A stretch of DNA of 64,000 nucleotides from Bacteroidota bacterium (lineage in GTDB: Bacteria; Bacteroidota; Bacteroidia; Bacteroidales; Lentimicrobiaceae), in the NCBI GenBank assembly GCA_023434665.1, contig JAEYSM010000022.1, forward strand, positions 17,855 to 81,854, written 5' to 3'. This document shows positions 17,655 through 26,480 of this stretch, piece after piece. Each line of letters starts with the position of its first letter. Within the stretch, counting starts at the first letter, position 1. Made by a program: the position numbers and the translations under genes. Under the pieces are notes generated by a model. The model saw nothing but the letters and a program-made list of their open reading frames with translations, searched no databases and was not told the origin of the DNA.

Positions 17655-19526
17655 ATGTTCAAAAATTATGATATAATAGTGGTTGGTGCAGGTCATGCAG
17701 GTTGTGAAGCAGCCTCCGCATCAGCTAATCTTGGCTCCTCTGTACTACTCATTACAATGAATATGTCATCTGTTGCTCAAATGTCGTGTAATCCAGCAAT
17801 GGGTGGGATTGCCAAAGGACAAATAGTGAGAGAAATTGATGCTCTAGGTGGATATTCAGGTATTGTTACAGACCACACGATGATTCAGTTCAGAATGTTG
17901 AACAAATCAAAAGGTCCAGCAATGTGGAGTCCCAGAGCCCAAAGTGACAGAATGAGGTTTTCGGAGATGTGGCGATTGACTCTGGAACGCAATAAAAATA
18001 TTGATTTTTGGCAGGATACAGTCACTGAAGTCTTAATTAGAGGTGGCCGTGTCACAGGTGTTAAAACCGCAATGGGGCAGACTATAAATAGTAAGGCTGT
18101 AATTCTGACTAATGGGACTTTCTTAAATGGAATAATACATATAGGTACCAAGCAGTTTGGGGGCGGAAGAATGGGTGATCGCGCCTCATTAGGTTTAACC
18201 GGATCACTTCAGGAAGCAGGATTTGAATCAAAGAGGTTGAAAACAGGTACTCCTGTAAGGGTAGATGGTCGCTCTATTGACTTCTCAAAAATGGATGAGC
18301 AAAAAGGCGATGAAATTCCAGGTAAATTCTCTTTTACCGATACTCCCATATTGACCAGGCAAAGGAGTTGCTTTATCACATATACTAATCAAAAAGTGCA
18401 TGATAAACTTAAAGAAGGTTTTGACGAATCGCCAATGTACTCCGGAAGAATTGAGGGGAGAGGACCTCGCTATTGCCCTTCTATCGAAGATAAAATAGAT
18501 CGGTTTAGTGATAAAACACGCCATCAACTTTTTGTTGAACCTGAAGGTTGGGATACAGTGGAGTATTATATTAATGGCTTTTCATCAAGCTTACCCGAAG
18601 AAATTCAGTATAAAGCTTTGCAGTTGGTTCCAGGATTTGAAAATGCAAAAATTTTCAGGCCAGGGTATGCTATCGAATATGATTACTTCCCACCTGATCA
18701 ACTTAAACCAACCCTTGAAACACACCTCGTGCAGAATCTTTATTTTGCAGGACAGATTAATGGTACTACTGGATATGAAGAAGCAGCAGCACAAGGATTA
18801 GTGGCAGGGATTAATGCACACCTGAAGTTAACGAATTCTGATCCTTTTATTCTCAAACGTTCAGAATCATATATTGGAGTGCTTATTGACGATCTTATCA
18901 CCAAGAGCATTGATGAACCATATAGGATGTTTACATCCAGAGCTGAATATCGTATACTCCTGCGTCACAATTCAGCTGATCTGCGTCTGACTCCTTTATC
19001 CCATAGTATTGGATTGTCTGATCAGGAAAGAATGGAGAAGGTACAACTGAAAAATAAGCTGATATCATCAATGCTGGAAATGTTTGATAAAGTTTCACTT
19101 TCACCATCAGATGTAAACACCTTCCTGGAGGCATCAGGTACAACTATCATACCCCAGAAGATTAAAGTTTCAACACTCGCTTTAAGACCTCAATTGAACC
19201 TTAAAGATCTCATCAAATTTAATGAGGGTCTGCACGCAGAAACAAGCAAACTGGGGGACCTGTTTGATGAAGTTATAGAAGAGTGCGAAATTCAGATTAA
19301 ATACGGTGGGTACATTGAAAAAGAAAAACATCTTGCCGACACATTAGCTGAATATGATAACATCCCTCTAAAGGCGGATTTCAACTACAATTCTCTGGTT
19401 TCATTATCCTTCGAGGCAAGAGAAAAACTTACCAAACAAAGACCGGCTACTATAGGACAAGCCAGTAGAATAAGCGGTGTTTCTCCGGCAGACATAGCAG
19501 TATTAATTGTATATTTGACCCATTAA
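17655..19526 (+). CDS. mnmG: tRNA uridine-5-carboxymethylaminomethyl modification enzyme MnmG (GidA)
   Basis: MnmG, an FAD protein, works with MnmE to modify the wobble uridine of certain tRNAs. The 623-residue length is normal. The FAD motif GAGHAGCEAA starts at residue 11; CNPAMGGIAKGQ and the GTFLNGIIHIG region follow, and the C-terminal tRNA-binding part is intact. I chose the ATG at 17655; upstream frame codons are derived from the parS site and promoter and are not conserved. The gene is flanked by two parS sites, which fits the common location of mnmG near the origin in many bacteria. Confidence 0.95.
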   Translation: MFKNYDIIVVGAGHAGCEAASASANLGSSVLLITMNMSSVAQMSCNPAMGGIAKGQIVREIDALGGYSGIVTDHTMIQFRMLNKSKGPAMWSPRAQSDRMRFSEMWRLTLERNKNIDFWQDTVTEVLIRGGRVTGVKTAMGQTINSKAVILTNGTFLNGIIHIGTKQFGGGRMGDRASLGLTGSLQEAGFESKRLKTGTPVRVDGRSIDFSKMDEQKGDEIPGKFSFTDTPILTRQRSCFITYTNQKVHDKLKEGFDESPMYSGRIEGRGPRYCPSIEDKIDRFSDKTRHQLFVEPEGWDTVEYYINGFSSSLPEEIQYKALQLVPGFENAKIFRPGYAIEYDYFPPDQLKPTLETHLVQNLYFAGQINGTTGYEEAAAQGLVAGINAHLKLTNSDPFILKRSESYIGVLIDDLITKSIDEPYRMFTSRAEYRILLRHNSADLRLTPLSHSIGLSDQERMEKVQLKNKLISSMLEMFDKVSLSPSDVNTFLEASGTTIIPQKIKVSTLALRPQLNLKDLIKFNEGLHAETSKLGDLFDEVIEECEIQIKYGGYIEKEKHLADTLAEYDNIPLKADFNYNSLVSLSFEAREKLTKQRPATIGQASRISGVSPADIAVLIVYLTH

Positions 19527-19557
19527 TAAACCCACTTTATCCATAATCTCAATTCAA

Positions 19558-20472
19558 GTGTTTCACGTGGAACAATCTAATACAATTATTGTCAACCAAT
19601 GCCCCGTTTGCGGTAAAAATGATTTCATAACTCACTTATTATTAAAGGATTACTTCTTATCTCAGGAAGAATTTAGCATCCTGAAGTGTACTCATTGTGG
19701 TTTGATGATTACAAATCCTCAACCAAAAATGGAGGAGTTGGGAAAGTATTATCAATCAAAAGATTATATCTCTCACTCAACCGAAAAATCAGGGAATATC
19801 CAAGTTAAACTTTATAATATTATTAGGAAAAGGACATTAAAAACTAAACTTTCTCTTCTTTCTAAATATACTTCTGGTTATAGACTTCTTGATATTGGTT
19901 GTGCAATAGGTGTATTTCTCGATTATTGCAGAAAACATGGTTACCATGTTATGGGTATAGAGCCTGAATTAAAAGCGAGACAATACGCTAAAGACAACTT
20001 TAACCTCGACATACATGATACCAACTTTATCGAGAAAATTGAGAGTGCTAGTCTGGATGTCGTAACAATGTGGCATGTTTTAGAGCATGTAAGTGATATT
20101 GAGAAAAGAATAAACAGTATTCATCGCATTCTGACCAAAGAGGGGACAGCTATTATAGCCTTGCCAAATCCAGATTCTTATGATGCAAAATATTACCAAA
20201 AATATTGGGCAGCCTATGACGTGCCTCGGCACCTGTTTCATTTTACTAAAGAAAGTTTTTCCACCCTTTGTGAAAGAAATTCATTTAAAGTGATCTCAGT
20301 GATTCCGATGGTTTATGATTCCTTCTATGTTTCAATGTTGAGCGAAAAATACAAGAATTCTAAAATACCAATGGTTAAGGCATTCCTGACTGGCTTGAAA
20401 TCGAATATCTTTGCCATGCTGAATAATAAGAATTATTCAAGTTTGATATATATAGTAAAGAAAGCAGATTAA
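19558..20472 (+). CDS. Class I SAM-dependent methyltransferase with N-terminal zinc ribbon
   Basis: A 304-residue protein. The N-terminus has two CxxC pairs (CPVCG and CTHCG), typical of the zinc-ribbon-plus-methyltransferase group. The Rossmann motif I is LLDIGCAIGVFLD (about residues 110-122), with GIEPE as motif II and MWHVLEHV as the post-motif segment of the Methyltransf_23 type. Substrate unknown. The only plausible start is the GTG at 19558, because no ATG precedes the first zinc-ribbon cysteines. The start codon overlaps parS site 2, so the first residues (MFHVEQ) are parS read in frame. Confidence 0.8.
   Translation: MFHVEQSNTIIVNQCPVCGKNDFITHLLLKDYFLSQEEFSILKCTHCGLMITNPQPKMEELGKYYQSKDYISHSTEKSGNIQVKLYNIIRKRTLKTKLSLLSKYTSGYRLLDIGCAIGVFLDYCRKHGYHVMGIEPELKARQYAKDNFNLDIHDTNFIEKIESASLDVVTMWHVLEHVSDIEKRINSIHRILTKEGTAIIALPNPDSYDAKYYQKYWAAYDVPRHLFHFTKESFSTLCERNSFKVISVIPMVYDSFYVSMLSEKYKNSKIPMVKAFLTGLKSNIFAMLNNKNYSSLIYIVKKAD
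19559..19574 (-). other. parS: parS chromosome-partitioning site 2 (inverted)
   Basis: TGTTTCACGTGGAACA is the exact reverse complement of site 1 and also fits the parS consensus. It lies 32 bases after the mnmG stop and overlaps the GTG start of the methyltransferase gene. The spacing between the two sites is about 1.93 kb. Confidence 0.88.
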
Positions 20473-20719
20473 TCGTTCTTATATTTAGCTATCTCTCTCA
20501 CGGCCATCATATTAAAAGTATGATTTGCTTTAGTATTTCAATGTGAGATTTACTTTTTATATTTACCACTAATTATCTGGATGGATCATATTGACAGGGT
20601 TACATTGTTTTAAACCAAAACAATGGATACCGGAATCACTTATGCGACAGCATTTTCACAGGAATGCCCATATTATCGCGGTCTGGTTTTTGTGAGCAAC
20701 TGAACAAGTAATACTGATA

Positions 20720-23700
20720 ATGGAACAATTACTTAAGAAATACAAATTATCCCTACTGCTTTATGCCTTGGCACTCATACTGGCATTATCTGTCTGGTTT
20801 ATTTTTGGATATATAAAAACAAACAATTCTCCTGAAAAAAAAGTAGCTGAATTCGCTGAGTTATTACAGGAACGGTACAATTTAAGCTCTAAATTACTTA
20901 ATGATTTAGCTAAAAAAGATTCCATACCCGATTTCAAAAATCTGCATCCTCAGGCAAACGTTTTACCAAAGAATACAGCATTATTTGTCCTCAAAGACCA
21001 ACAACCTATCTATTGGTCAGACAATTCAATTCCATTTCTTAATGCACAAGAAAAAAACCGGATAGTTAAAACCCGGGAAGGATGGTATCAAAAGGTCTCT
21101 ATTACCAAGGGCGAGTTTAGTTATATTTTACTCGATTTAATTAAACATGAATATCCATACCTGAACGATTATTTGTCCTCATCTTTTAACCCAGCATATA
21201 ATCTATCAGCCGATTACAAAATATCGTTAGAGAGATTATCTTACCCGGTTAAGGATGATGGAGGAAAAACATTATTCTATTTAGGTACCTCTCAGGCTTA
21301 TCATCTTACTATAGATCAGGAATTCGTATTATATATTCTTTTCCTGATTTCATTCGTATTGCTCGTCCTTGCAACATACTTTACACTTTCAGAATATGGA
21401 CTCAGCAGGTGGCGTGTGATACTTATTCTTATTGGTGTAACATTTATCTTACGGCTGTTGCAATTTGTAATAGGCATACCTTTATTTTTTCATGATTTTG
21501 AATTACTAAGTCCTTTAAAATATGCTTCATCGAGATGGCTGCCTTCCCTGGGCGATTTACTGCTTAATATAACCCTGGTAACTTTTCTTGCCTTCATTAT
21601 TTTCAGGACCTTCCTTGATATCAGGTTGACAATAAAACATTCCTGGCTCAAAGCTTTAGCTTTAGTAGTAGGAGTAGCGTTAATCAATTTAATATATTAC
21701 ATTACATTATATCTCATAGATACCCTTATAATCAATTCCTCTTTCGAGTTGAATTTATCCAGAATCCTTGATTTTTCTATCTATAGCTATATAGGTTACT
21801 TTATAATCGCCATGCTTCTGCTTAGCTTCTTCCATCTGACTTATATTATTGGAAGTATGGTTATTCAGTTATTTAAACCATTGGTGGTAGTATGTACTTT
21901 TATAATTTTCAGCGTTGCAGTATGGGTGTGGTTCTATCTTACCGGCTCTTATATTCCACAATGGGAAGAATTGGTGTTATTATGCGTCTATTTCTTACTA
22001 TTAGTGGTAATATTGATAGAAATGGTTCCGTTTCCAAGGATCACAACCACAACCTCTCTAATATTGGTCCTGACAATAATTTCAACGTATTGTATTTATC
22101 ATAATTCTGAAACTAAAGAAAATGAGGAGAGGAAGCTAATGGCATTGCGTCTTTCTTCTGATCAGGATAAAGTAGCTGAATTTCTTTATAATGATCTTGA
22201 AGAACAAATCCTTTCTGATACCGCACTACATAACCAATTCATAAAAGGATATTATCAACCCGACCAGGAATCAGTATGCATTGATTACCTGCTGAGTAAG
22301 TACTTTAATGGATACTGGACTAAATTTAACACACAGATTACTCTTTGCTATCCTGAGAAAGAACTTGAGATAAAGCCTTCAGGTGAAATTATCGGTTGTA
22401 ACAATTACTTTGGCGACATCATTTCCAATATAACTTCAAAGACTGCCAATAGCACTTTATTTTACTTCAAAGAATCATACGGAGTAAGTAATTACATTGC
22501 CAGAATCCCGATTACAGACAAAGAATTTAAAAACCTGCCTGCGTCAATAGTCATTGAGTTTACTCAGAAATATGTTCCTAAAGGACTGGGATATCCTGAA
22601 TTATTGCTTGATAATTCCTTCGTTACCTTCTATGATCTCAGTGTTTATTCGTATGCCATTTACACAACAGGAGAGCTGATTAAGAATGTAGGAGATTATT
22701 CATACAGTATTTCTGAATCACCCTTTTTACCATTCCGCAAAGCCAATAATTTTTTTAATAAAAATGGTTACAATCATTTATACCACATCGTTAACGATGA
22801 TACTTCAATTATCATTAGTAAGAAAAATTTATCCACACTCGACAAACTTGCTCCCTTTACCTACCAGCTAATATTCCATATCATACTGGTGTTCATTATT
22901 ACAACAGTTTACAATTTAAGATTTTCAGAAAAACGCTTTCCCGACCTTAAATCCCAGTTACAGATCATGCTTGTTCTGCTGGTAATTTTTGCTTCAATAA
23001 CAACAGGATTTACAACCCTTAAAAATATAAGAAACCTAAATGAGAAGAAAAATCAGGACATGCTGAGCGAGAAAGCACATTCTGTTCTCATTGAAATAGA
23101 ACATAAACTTGATACTATTCACCAATTAGAGCCCTACCACCAACCGTATCTTCAGGAATTGCTCACAAAATTCTCTTTGGTGTTCTTCAGCGACATTAAC
23201 ATATACGACATGGCTGGTAACCTTCAGGCGACTTCCAGACCCGAAATATTTGAAGAAGGGTTGCGATCGGTTTTCATGAGTTCTGAAGCCTACCACCAGA
23301 TGGCGGTTAATCAACGCACATTCTTTGTAACCAATGAACAGATAGGAAGCTACAAATACCTTTCTGCCTATATTCCCTTCAGGAACAAAGACAATGAACT
23401 AATTGCCTATATAAATCTGCCATTTTTTGCGAGAGAGCATGAACTTCGTCAGGAAATCTCATCCTTCCTTGTCACTTTTGTTAATCTTTATATAATTCTT
23501 ACAGCTCTGGCAGTGTTCATCTCACTTCTCGTTGGAAACTATGTTACCCGTCCACTCCAGCTTATACGGGATAAGTTTTCGAGTGTAAAGCTCGACAAAA
23601 GCAATGAAAAGATCAGATATACCCGAAGAGACGAGCTGGGGAATTTAATAAATACCTATAACTCAATGCTAGATAAACTTTCAGAAAGTGTAGATAAACT

Positions 23701-24397
23701 GGCTCAATCTGAAAGAGAAAATGCATGGAAAGAAATGGCAAGGCAAATCGCACATGAAATTAAGAATCCATTGACTCCCATGAAACTCAGTATTCAACAT
23801 CTGTATAGGTCATGGAAGGACAAGGCTCCTGATTGGGAAAACAGATTAGAAAAAACAACCAATTCGATTATTCAGCAGATTGATTCACTGGCTGCAATTG
23901 CAACAGCGTTTTCTGATTTTGCGAAGTTCCCGCAAGCAACTAATGAAAAAATAAAAGTTGCTGAATTGATCCGTGATACCGTAGCATTGTTTACAGCACA
24001 AACACAATTCTCAATATCCACAGTTTTCCCAGACCAGCCTTGTAATGTATTTGCCGACAAAAAGCAATTATCGAGGGTTTTAGTCAACCTGTTAAATAAC
24101 GCCATCCAATCTATTCCTGCGGAAAGACAGGGTAAAATCCAAATACAACTTCACTGCGATGATGAATTAGTATATATCCTGGTTTCAGATAATGGAGCCG
24201 GAATTTCAGAAGAACAGAAGTTAAAGATTTTTTCACCTAATTTTACAACGAAAACCAGTGGAACAGGTCTGGGACTTGCTATGGTTAAAAATATTATAGA
24301 TTCGGCAGGAGGAAACATCTCATTTACTTCTGATGATCAAGGAACTACATTCAAGATTGTTCTGCCTGCCTTTAACAATGATAGTGAAAGACAATAG
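20720..24397 (+). CDS. Large NtrY-like sensor histidine kinase
   Basis: A 1225-residue membrane kinase, unusually long. A first hydrophobic segment (about residues 10-30) is followed by an extracytoplasmic region of about 160 residues, then a cluster of eight or so hydrophobic segments (about 195-470), a second soluble region, and further segments near 725 and 755. A sensor-like segment and a last membrane helix (about 915-940) precede a HAMP domain. The HisKA box is HEIKNPLTPMKLS with His1012, characteristic of NtrY. The ATPase boxes DNGAGIS and GTGLGLAMV are intact. No response regulator is adjacent. Its stop overlaps the flippase GTG by one base, so the two are translationally linked. Confidence 0.85.
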   Translation: MEQLLKKYKLSLLLYALALILALSVWFIFGYIKTNNSPEKKVAEFAELLQERYNLSSKLLNDLAKKDSIPDFKNLHPQANVLPKNTALFVLKDQQPIYWSDNSIPFLNAQEKNRIVKTREGWYQKVSITKGEFSYILLDLIKHEYPYLNDYLSSSFNPAYNLSADYKISLERLSYPVKDDGGKTLFYLGTSQAYHLTIDQEFVLYILFLISFVLLVLATYFTLSEYGLSRWRVILILIGVTFILRLLQFVIGIPLFFHDFELLSPLKYASSRWLPSLGDLLLNITLVTFLAFIIFRTFLDIRLTIKHSWLKALALVVGVALINLIYYITLYLIDTLIINSSFELNLSRILDFSIYSYIGYFIIAMLLLSFFHLTYIIGSMVIQLFKPLVVVCTFIIFSVAVWVWFYLTGSYIPQWEELVLLCVYFLLLVVILIEMVPFPRITTTTSLILVLTIISTYCIYHNSETKENEERKLMALRLSSDQDKVAEFLYNDLEEQILSDTALHNQFIKGYYQPDQESVCIDYLLSKYFNGYWTKFNTQITLCYPEKELEIKPSGEIIGCNNYFGDIISNITSKTANSTLFYFKESYGVSNYIARIPITDKEFKNLPASIVIEFTQKYVPKGLGYPELLLDNSFVTFYDLSVYSYAIYTTGELIKNVGDYSYSISESPFLPFRKANNFFNKNGYNHLYHIVNDDTSIIISKKNLSTLDKLAPFTYQLIFHIILVFIITTVYNLRFSEKRFPDLKSQLQIMLVLLVIFASITTGFTTLKNIRNLNEKKNQDMLSEKAHSVLIEIEHKLDTIHQLEPYHQPYLQELLTKFSLVFFSDINIYDMAGNLQATSRPEIFEEGLRSVFMSSEAYHQMAVNQRTFFVTNEQIGSYKYLSAYIPFRNKDNELIAYINLPFFAREHELRQEISSFLVTFVNLYIILTALAVFISLLVGNYVTRPLQLIRDKFSSVKLDKSNEKIRYTRRDELGNLINTYNSMLDKLSESVDKLAQSERENAWKEMARQIAHEIKNPLTPMKLSIQHLYRSWKDKAPDWENRLEKTTNSIIQQIDSLAAIATAFSDFAKFPQATNEKIKVAELIRDTVALFTAQTQFSISTVFPDQPCNVFADKKQLSRVLVNLLNNAIQSIPAERQGKIQIQLHCDDELVYILVSDNGAGISEEQKLKIFSPNFTTKTSGTGLGLAMVKNIIDSAGGNISFTSDDQGTTFKIVLPAFNNDSERQ

Positions 24398-25884
24398 TGA
24401 ATCCATTTAAAAAACTGGCAGGTCAAACAGCTATCTACGGACTACCAACCATAGTAGCCAGATTATTGAATTATTTTCTCGTCCCTTTATTCACACGTAT
24501 ATTTCTGACAGCCGAATATGGAGTGGTTACTGAAATGTATGCTTATGTGGCCGTTCTGTTTGCTATTCTGACATATGGGATGGAAACTTCTTATTTCAGA
24601 TATGCTACCACTTATCCTGATAAACAAAGAGTGTATGGCACTTCGCTTGCCTCCTTAATTACAACGTCCCTGCTATTCGTCCTGGTTGTTTTCATGTCTG
24701 CCCCAACATTATCTCAGGCAATAGGTTATTCAAATCATCCGGAGTATCTGAAGTGGTTTGCGCTTATTCTGGCAGCAGATGCAATTACAAGCATTCCATA
24801 TGCTCACCTAAGATTGAGCAACAGACCCCTGAGGTTTGCCATTATAAAAATTACCAATATCCTGGTGAATATCGGATTTAACTTGTTTTTCCTTGTTTAT
24901 ATTCCGGCAAGGATCACCCATGACCCCGTTTTATTTGAATCGTCGTTTTTAAGACACTTTTACGACCCTTCTATTGGTGTTGGATATATTTTCATCTCTA
25001 ACTTAATAGCGAGCCTTATAACTCTTTTAATGCTTTCTCCTGAGATTTTAAAGGCTAAGATTAAACCCGATTTAGCAATACTGAAAAATATGCTAAGTTA
25101 TGGCTGGCCATTATTAATCTTTAGTCTTGCAGGAATCATAAATGAAACATTCGACAGGGTGATAATGAAGCATATGTTACCGGATGGTGTGGATGCAATG
25201 GCTCAACTAGGAATTTATGGTGCCTGTTATAAAGTTTCAATACTAATGTCACTTTTCATACAGACCTACAGATATGCCGTTGAACCGTTTTTCTTTGAAA
25301 GCTCGAAGAATAAGGATGCGAAGGAAACTTATGCCAAACTGATGAATTACTTTTTGATTATTTGTTTCCTGATATATCTGAGTGTAATGCTATTTCTAGA
25401 CTTTGTGATTCTCTTTATCGGTGAAGATTTCAGAGAGGGAGCAGCTGTAATACCAATTTTACTCTGGGCAAATTTATTTCTTGGTGTATTCTATAATTTG
25501 AGTGTATGGTTTAAGCTGACTGACAAAACCAGGATTGGGGCCATGATTTCTGTAGCAGGTGCGATTGTAACCCTCATTCTGAACATTGTGCTTATCCCGG
25601 CAATAGGATATATGGGAGCAGCCTGGGCAACATTTATCTGTTATGCTTTCATGATGATTCTTTCATGGCTGATAGGACAGAAATATTATCCCGTTAAGTA
25701 TGATCTGAATTCTGCAGGTATCTACGCTTTTGCAACAATTGTAATTTATATTATATCTCTGTTTACCGATGATCTGGAGCCGGGTTTGAAGTATAGTCTC
25801 AATGCGCTGCTTATTTTGCTTTACCTGACTGTAGTAGCAATAAAGGAAAAAGTACTGGCCAGGATACTTCACAAGCAAATCTGA
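24397..25884 (+). CDS. Oligosaccharide flippase (MOP/Wzx-like polysaccharide biosynthesis protein)
   Basis: A 495-residue integral membrane protein with about fourteen hydrophobic segments. The N-terminal FKKLAGQTAIYGLPTIVARL and LNYFLVPLFTRIF are typical of Wzx-like flippases of the MOP superfamily, which move lipid-linked sugars across the inner membrane. It starts with GTG in a TAGTG overlap with the kinase stop; this start preserves the conserved terminus. The order flippase, dut, TPR protein, DUF4292 lipoprotein and EnvC-like protein recurs in Bacteroidota as I recall it, suggesting a cell-envelope role. Substrate unknown; a lipid II flippase role is possible but not shown. Confidence 0.85.
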   Translation: MNPFKKLAGQTAIYGLPTIVARLLNYFLVPLFTRIFLTAEYGVVTEMYAYVAVLFAILTYGMETSYFRYATTYPDKQRVYGTSLASLITTSLLFVLVVFMSAPTLSQAIGYSNHPEYLKWFALILAADAITSIPYAHLRLSNRPLRFAIIKITNILVNIGFNLFFLVYIPARITHDPVLFESSFLRHFYDPSIGVGYIFISNLIASLITLLMLSPEILKAKIKPDLAILKNMLSYGWPLLIFSLAGIINETFDRVIMKHMLPDGVDAMAQLGIYGACYKVSILMSLFIQTYRYAVEPFFFESSKNKDAKETYAKLMNYFLIICFLIYLSVMLFLDFVILFIGEDFREGAAVIPILLWANLFLGVFYNLSVWFKLTDKTRIGAMISVAGAIVTLILNIVLIPAIGYMGAAWATFICYAFMMILSWLIGQKYYPVKYDLNSAGIYAFATIVIYIISLFTDDLEPGLKYSLNALLILLYLTVVAIKEKVLARILHKQI

Positions 25885-25902
25885 CAACAGTTAATTATAT
25901 GC

Positions 25903-25910
25903 TATTTTTG
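25903..25910 (+). promoter_or_regulatory. Bacteroidota -7 box upstream of dut
   Basis: TATTTTTG matches TAnnTTTG and lies 65 bases before the dut ATG at 25976, in the 91-base gap after the flippase gene. It suggests a promoter for dut and perhaps for the downstream TPR, DUF4292 and EnvC-like genes. Confidence 0.5.
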
Positions 25911-25975
25911 CGAAATTAAATAAGTGAAATCACGTTTATTAGTTATTTACCTAATTCAACAGACTGGCAATCACT

Positions 25976-26410
25976 ATGAAGATAAAGATCGTTAATACTT
26001 CATCTAATCCTAATCCATCTTACGAAACTACTTCTTCGGCAGGAATGGACCTAAGGGCATCTTTAAATGAACCTATTACTATTGAACCGCTGCATCGTGC
26101 AATCATTCCAACAGCATTATATATAGAACTTCCTGATGGCTACGAGGCCCAGGTAAGGCCAAGGAGTGGTCTAGCCGCTAAATCGGGAATAACCGTTTTA
26201 AATTCACCCGGAACTATTGATGCTGATTACCGTGGAGAAATTAAAGTCATTCTGATAAATCTTTCAGATCAGCCTTTTGTTATTAACCATGGCGACAGAA
26301 TTGCGCAAATGATCATCGCGCAACATGAAAGAGCTGAATGGATAGAAGTTAACGATTTAAATATATCTGCGAGAGGAGCAGGGGGATTTGGGCATACAGG
26401 CGTGAAATAA
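25976..26410 (+). CDS. dut: dUTP diphosphatase (dUTPase)
   Basis: Hydrolyses dUTP to dUMP, keeping uracil out of DNA and supplying thymidylate synthesis. The 144-residue protein has all five trimeric dUTPase motifs: AGMDLRA, RPRSGLA, GTIDADYRGE, RIAQMI and the C-terminal arm RGAGGFGHTG. Length and motif order are normal for the homotrimeric class. It is the second gene of the envelope-related run from the flippase to the EnvC-like gene. Confidence 0.96.
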   Translation: MKIKIVNTSSNPNPSYETTSSAGMDLRASLNEPITIEPLHRAIIPTALYIELPDGYEAQVRPRSGLAAKSGITVLNSPGTIDADYRGEIKVILINLSDQPFVINHGDRIAQMIIAQHERAEWIEVNDLNISARGAGGFGHTGVK

Positions 26411-26480
26411 ACCATCCGATATAATTATTTTCAACACATTACCCATTTGCCTTTAATTAAGCATAACTAAACAGAAGGAA

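Noticed and set aside
20623..20703. 26-codon frame starting MDTGITYATAF before the kinase gene
   Set aside because: No membrane segment, no recognisable motif and no promoter box; could be chance. The 247-base gap 20473-20719 otherwise shows nothing I can support.
22829..22837. Perfect DnaA box TTATCCACA inside the histidine kinase gene
   Set aside because: A single site in coding sequence with no neighbours. The same holds for a reverse copy near 60556 in the LVIVD gene.
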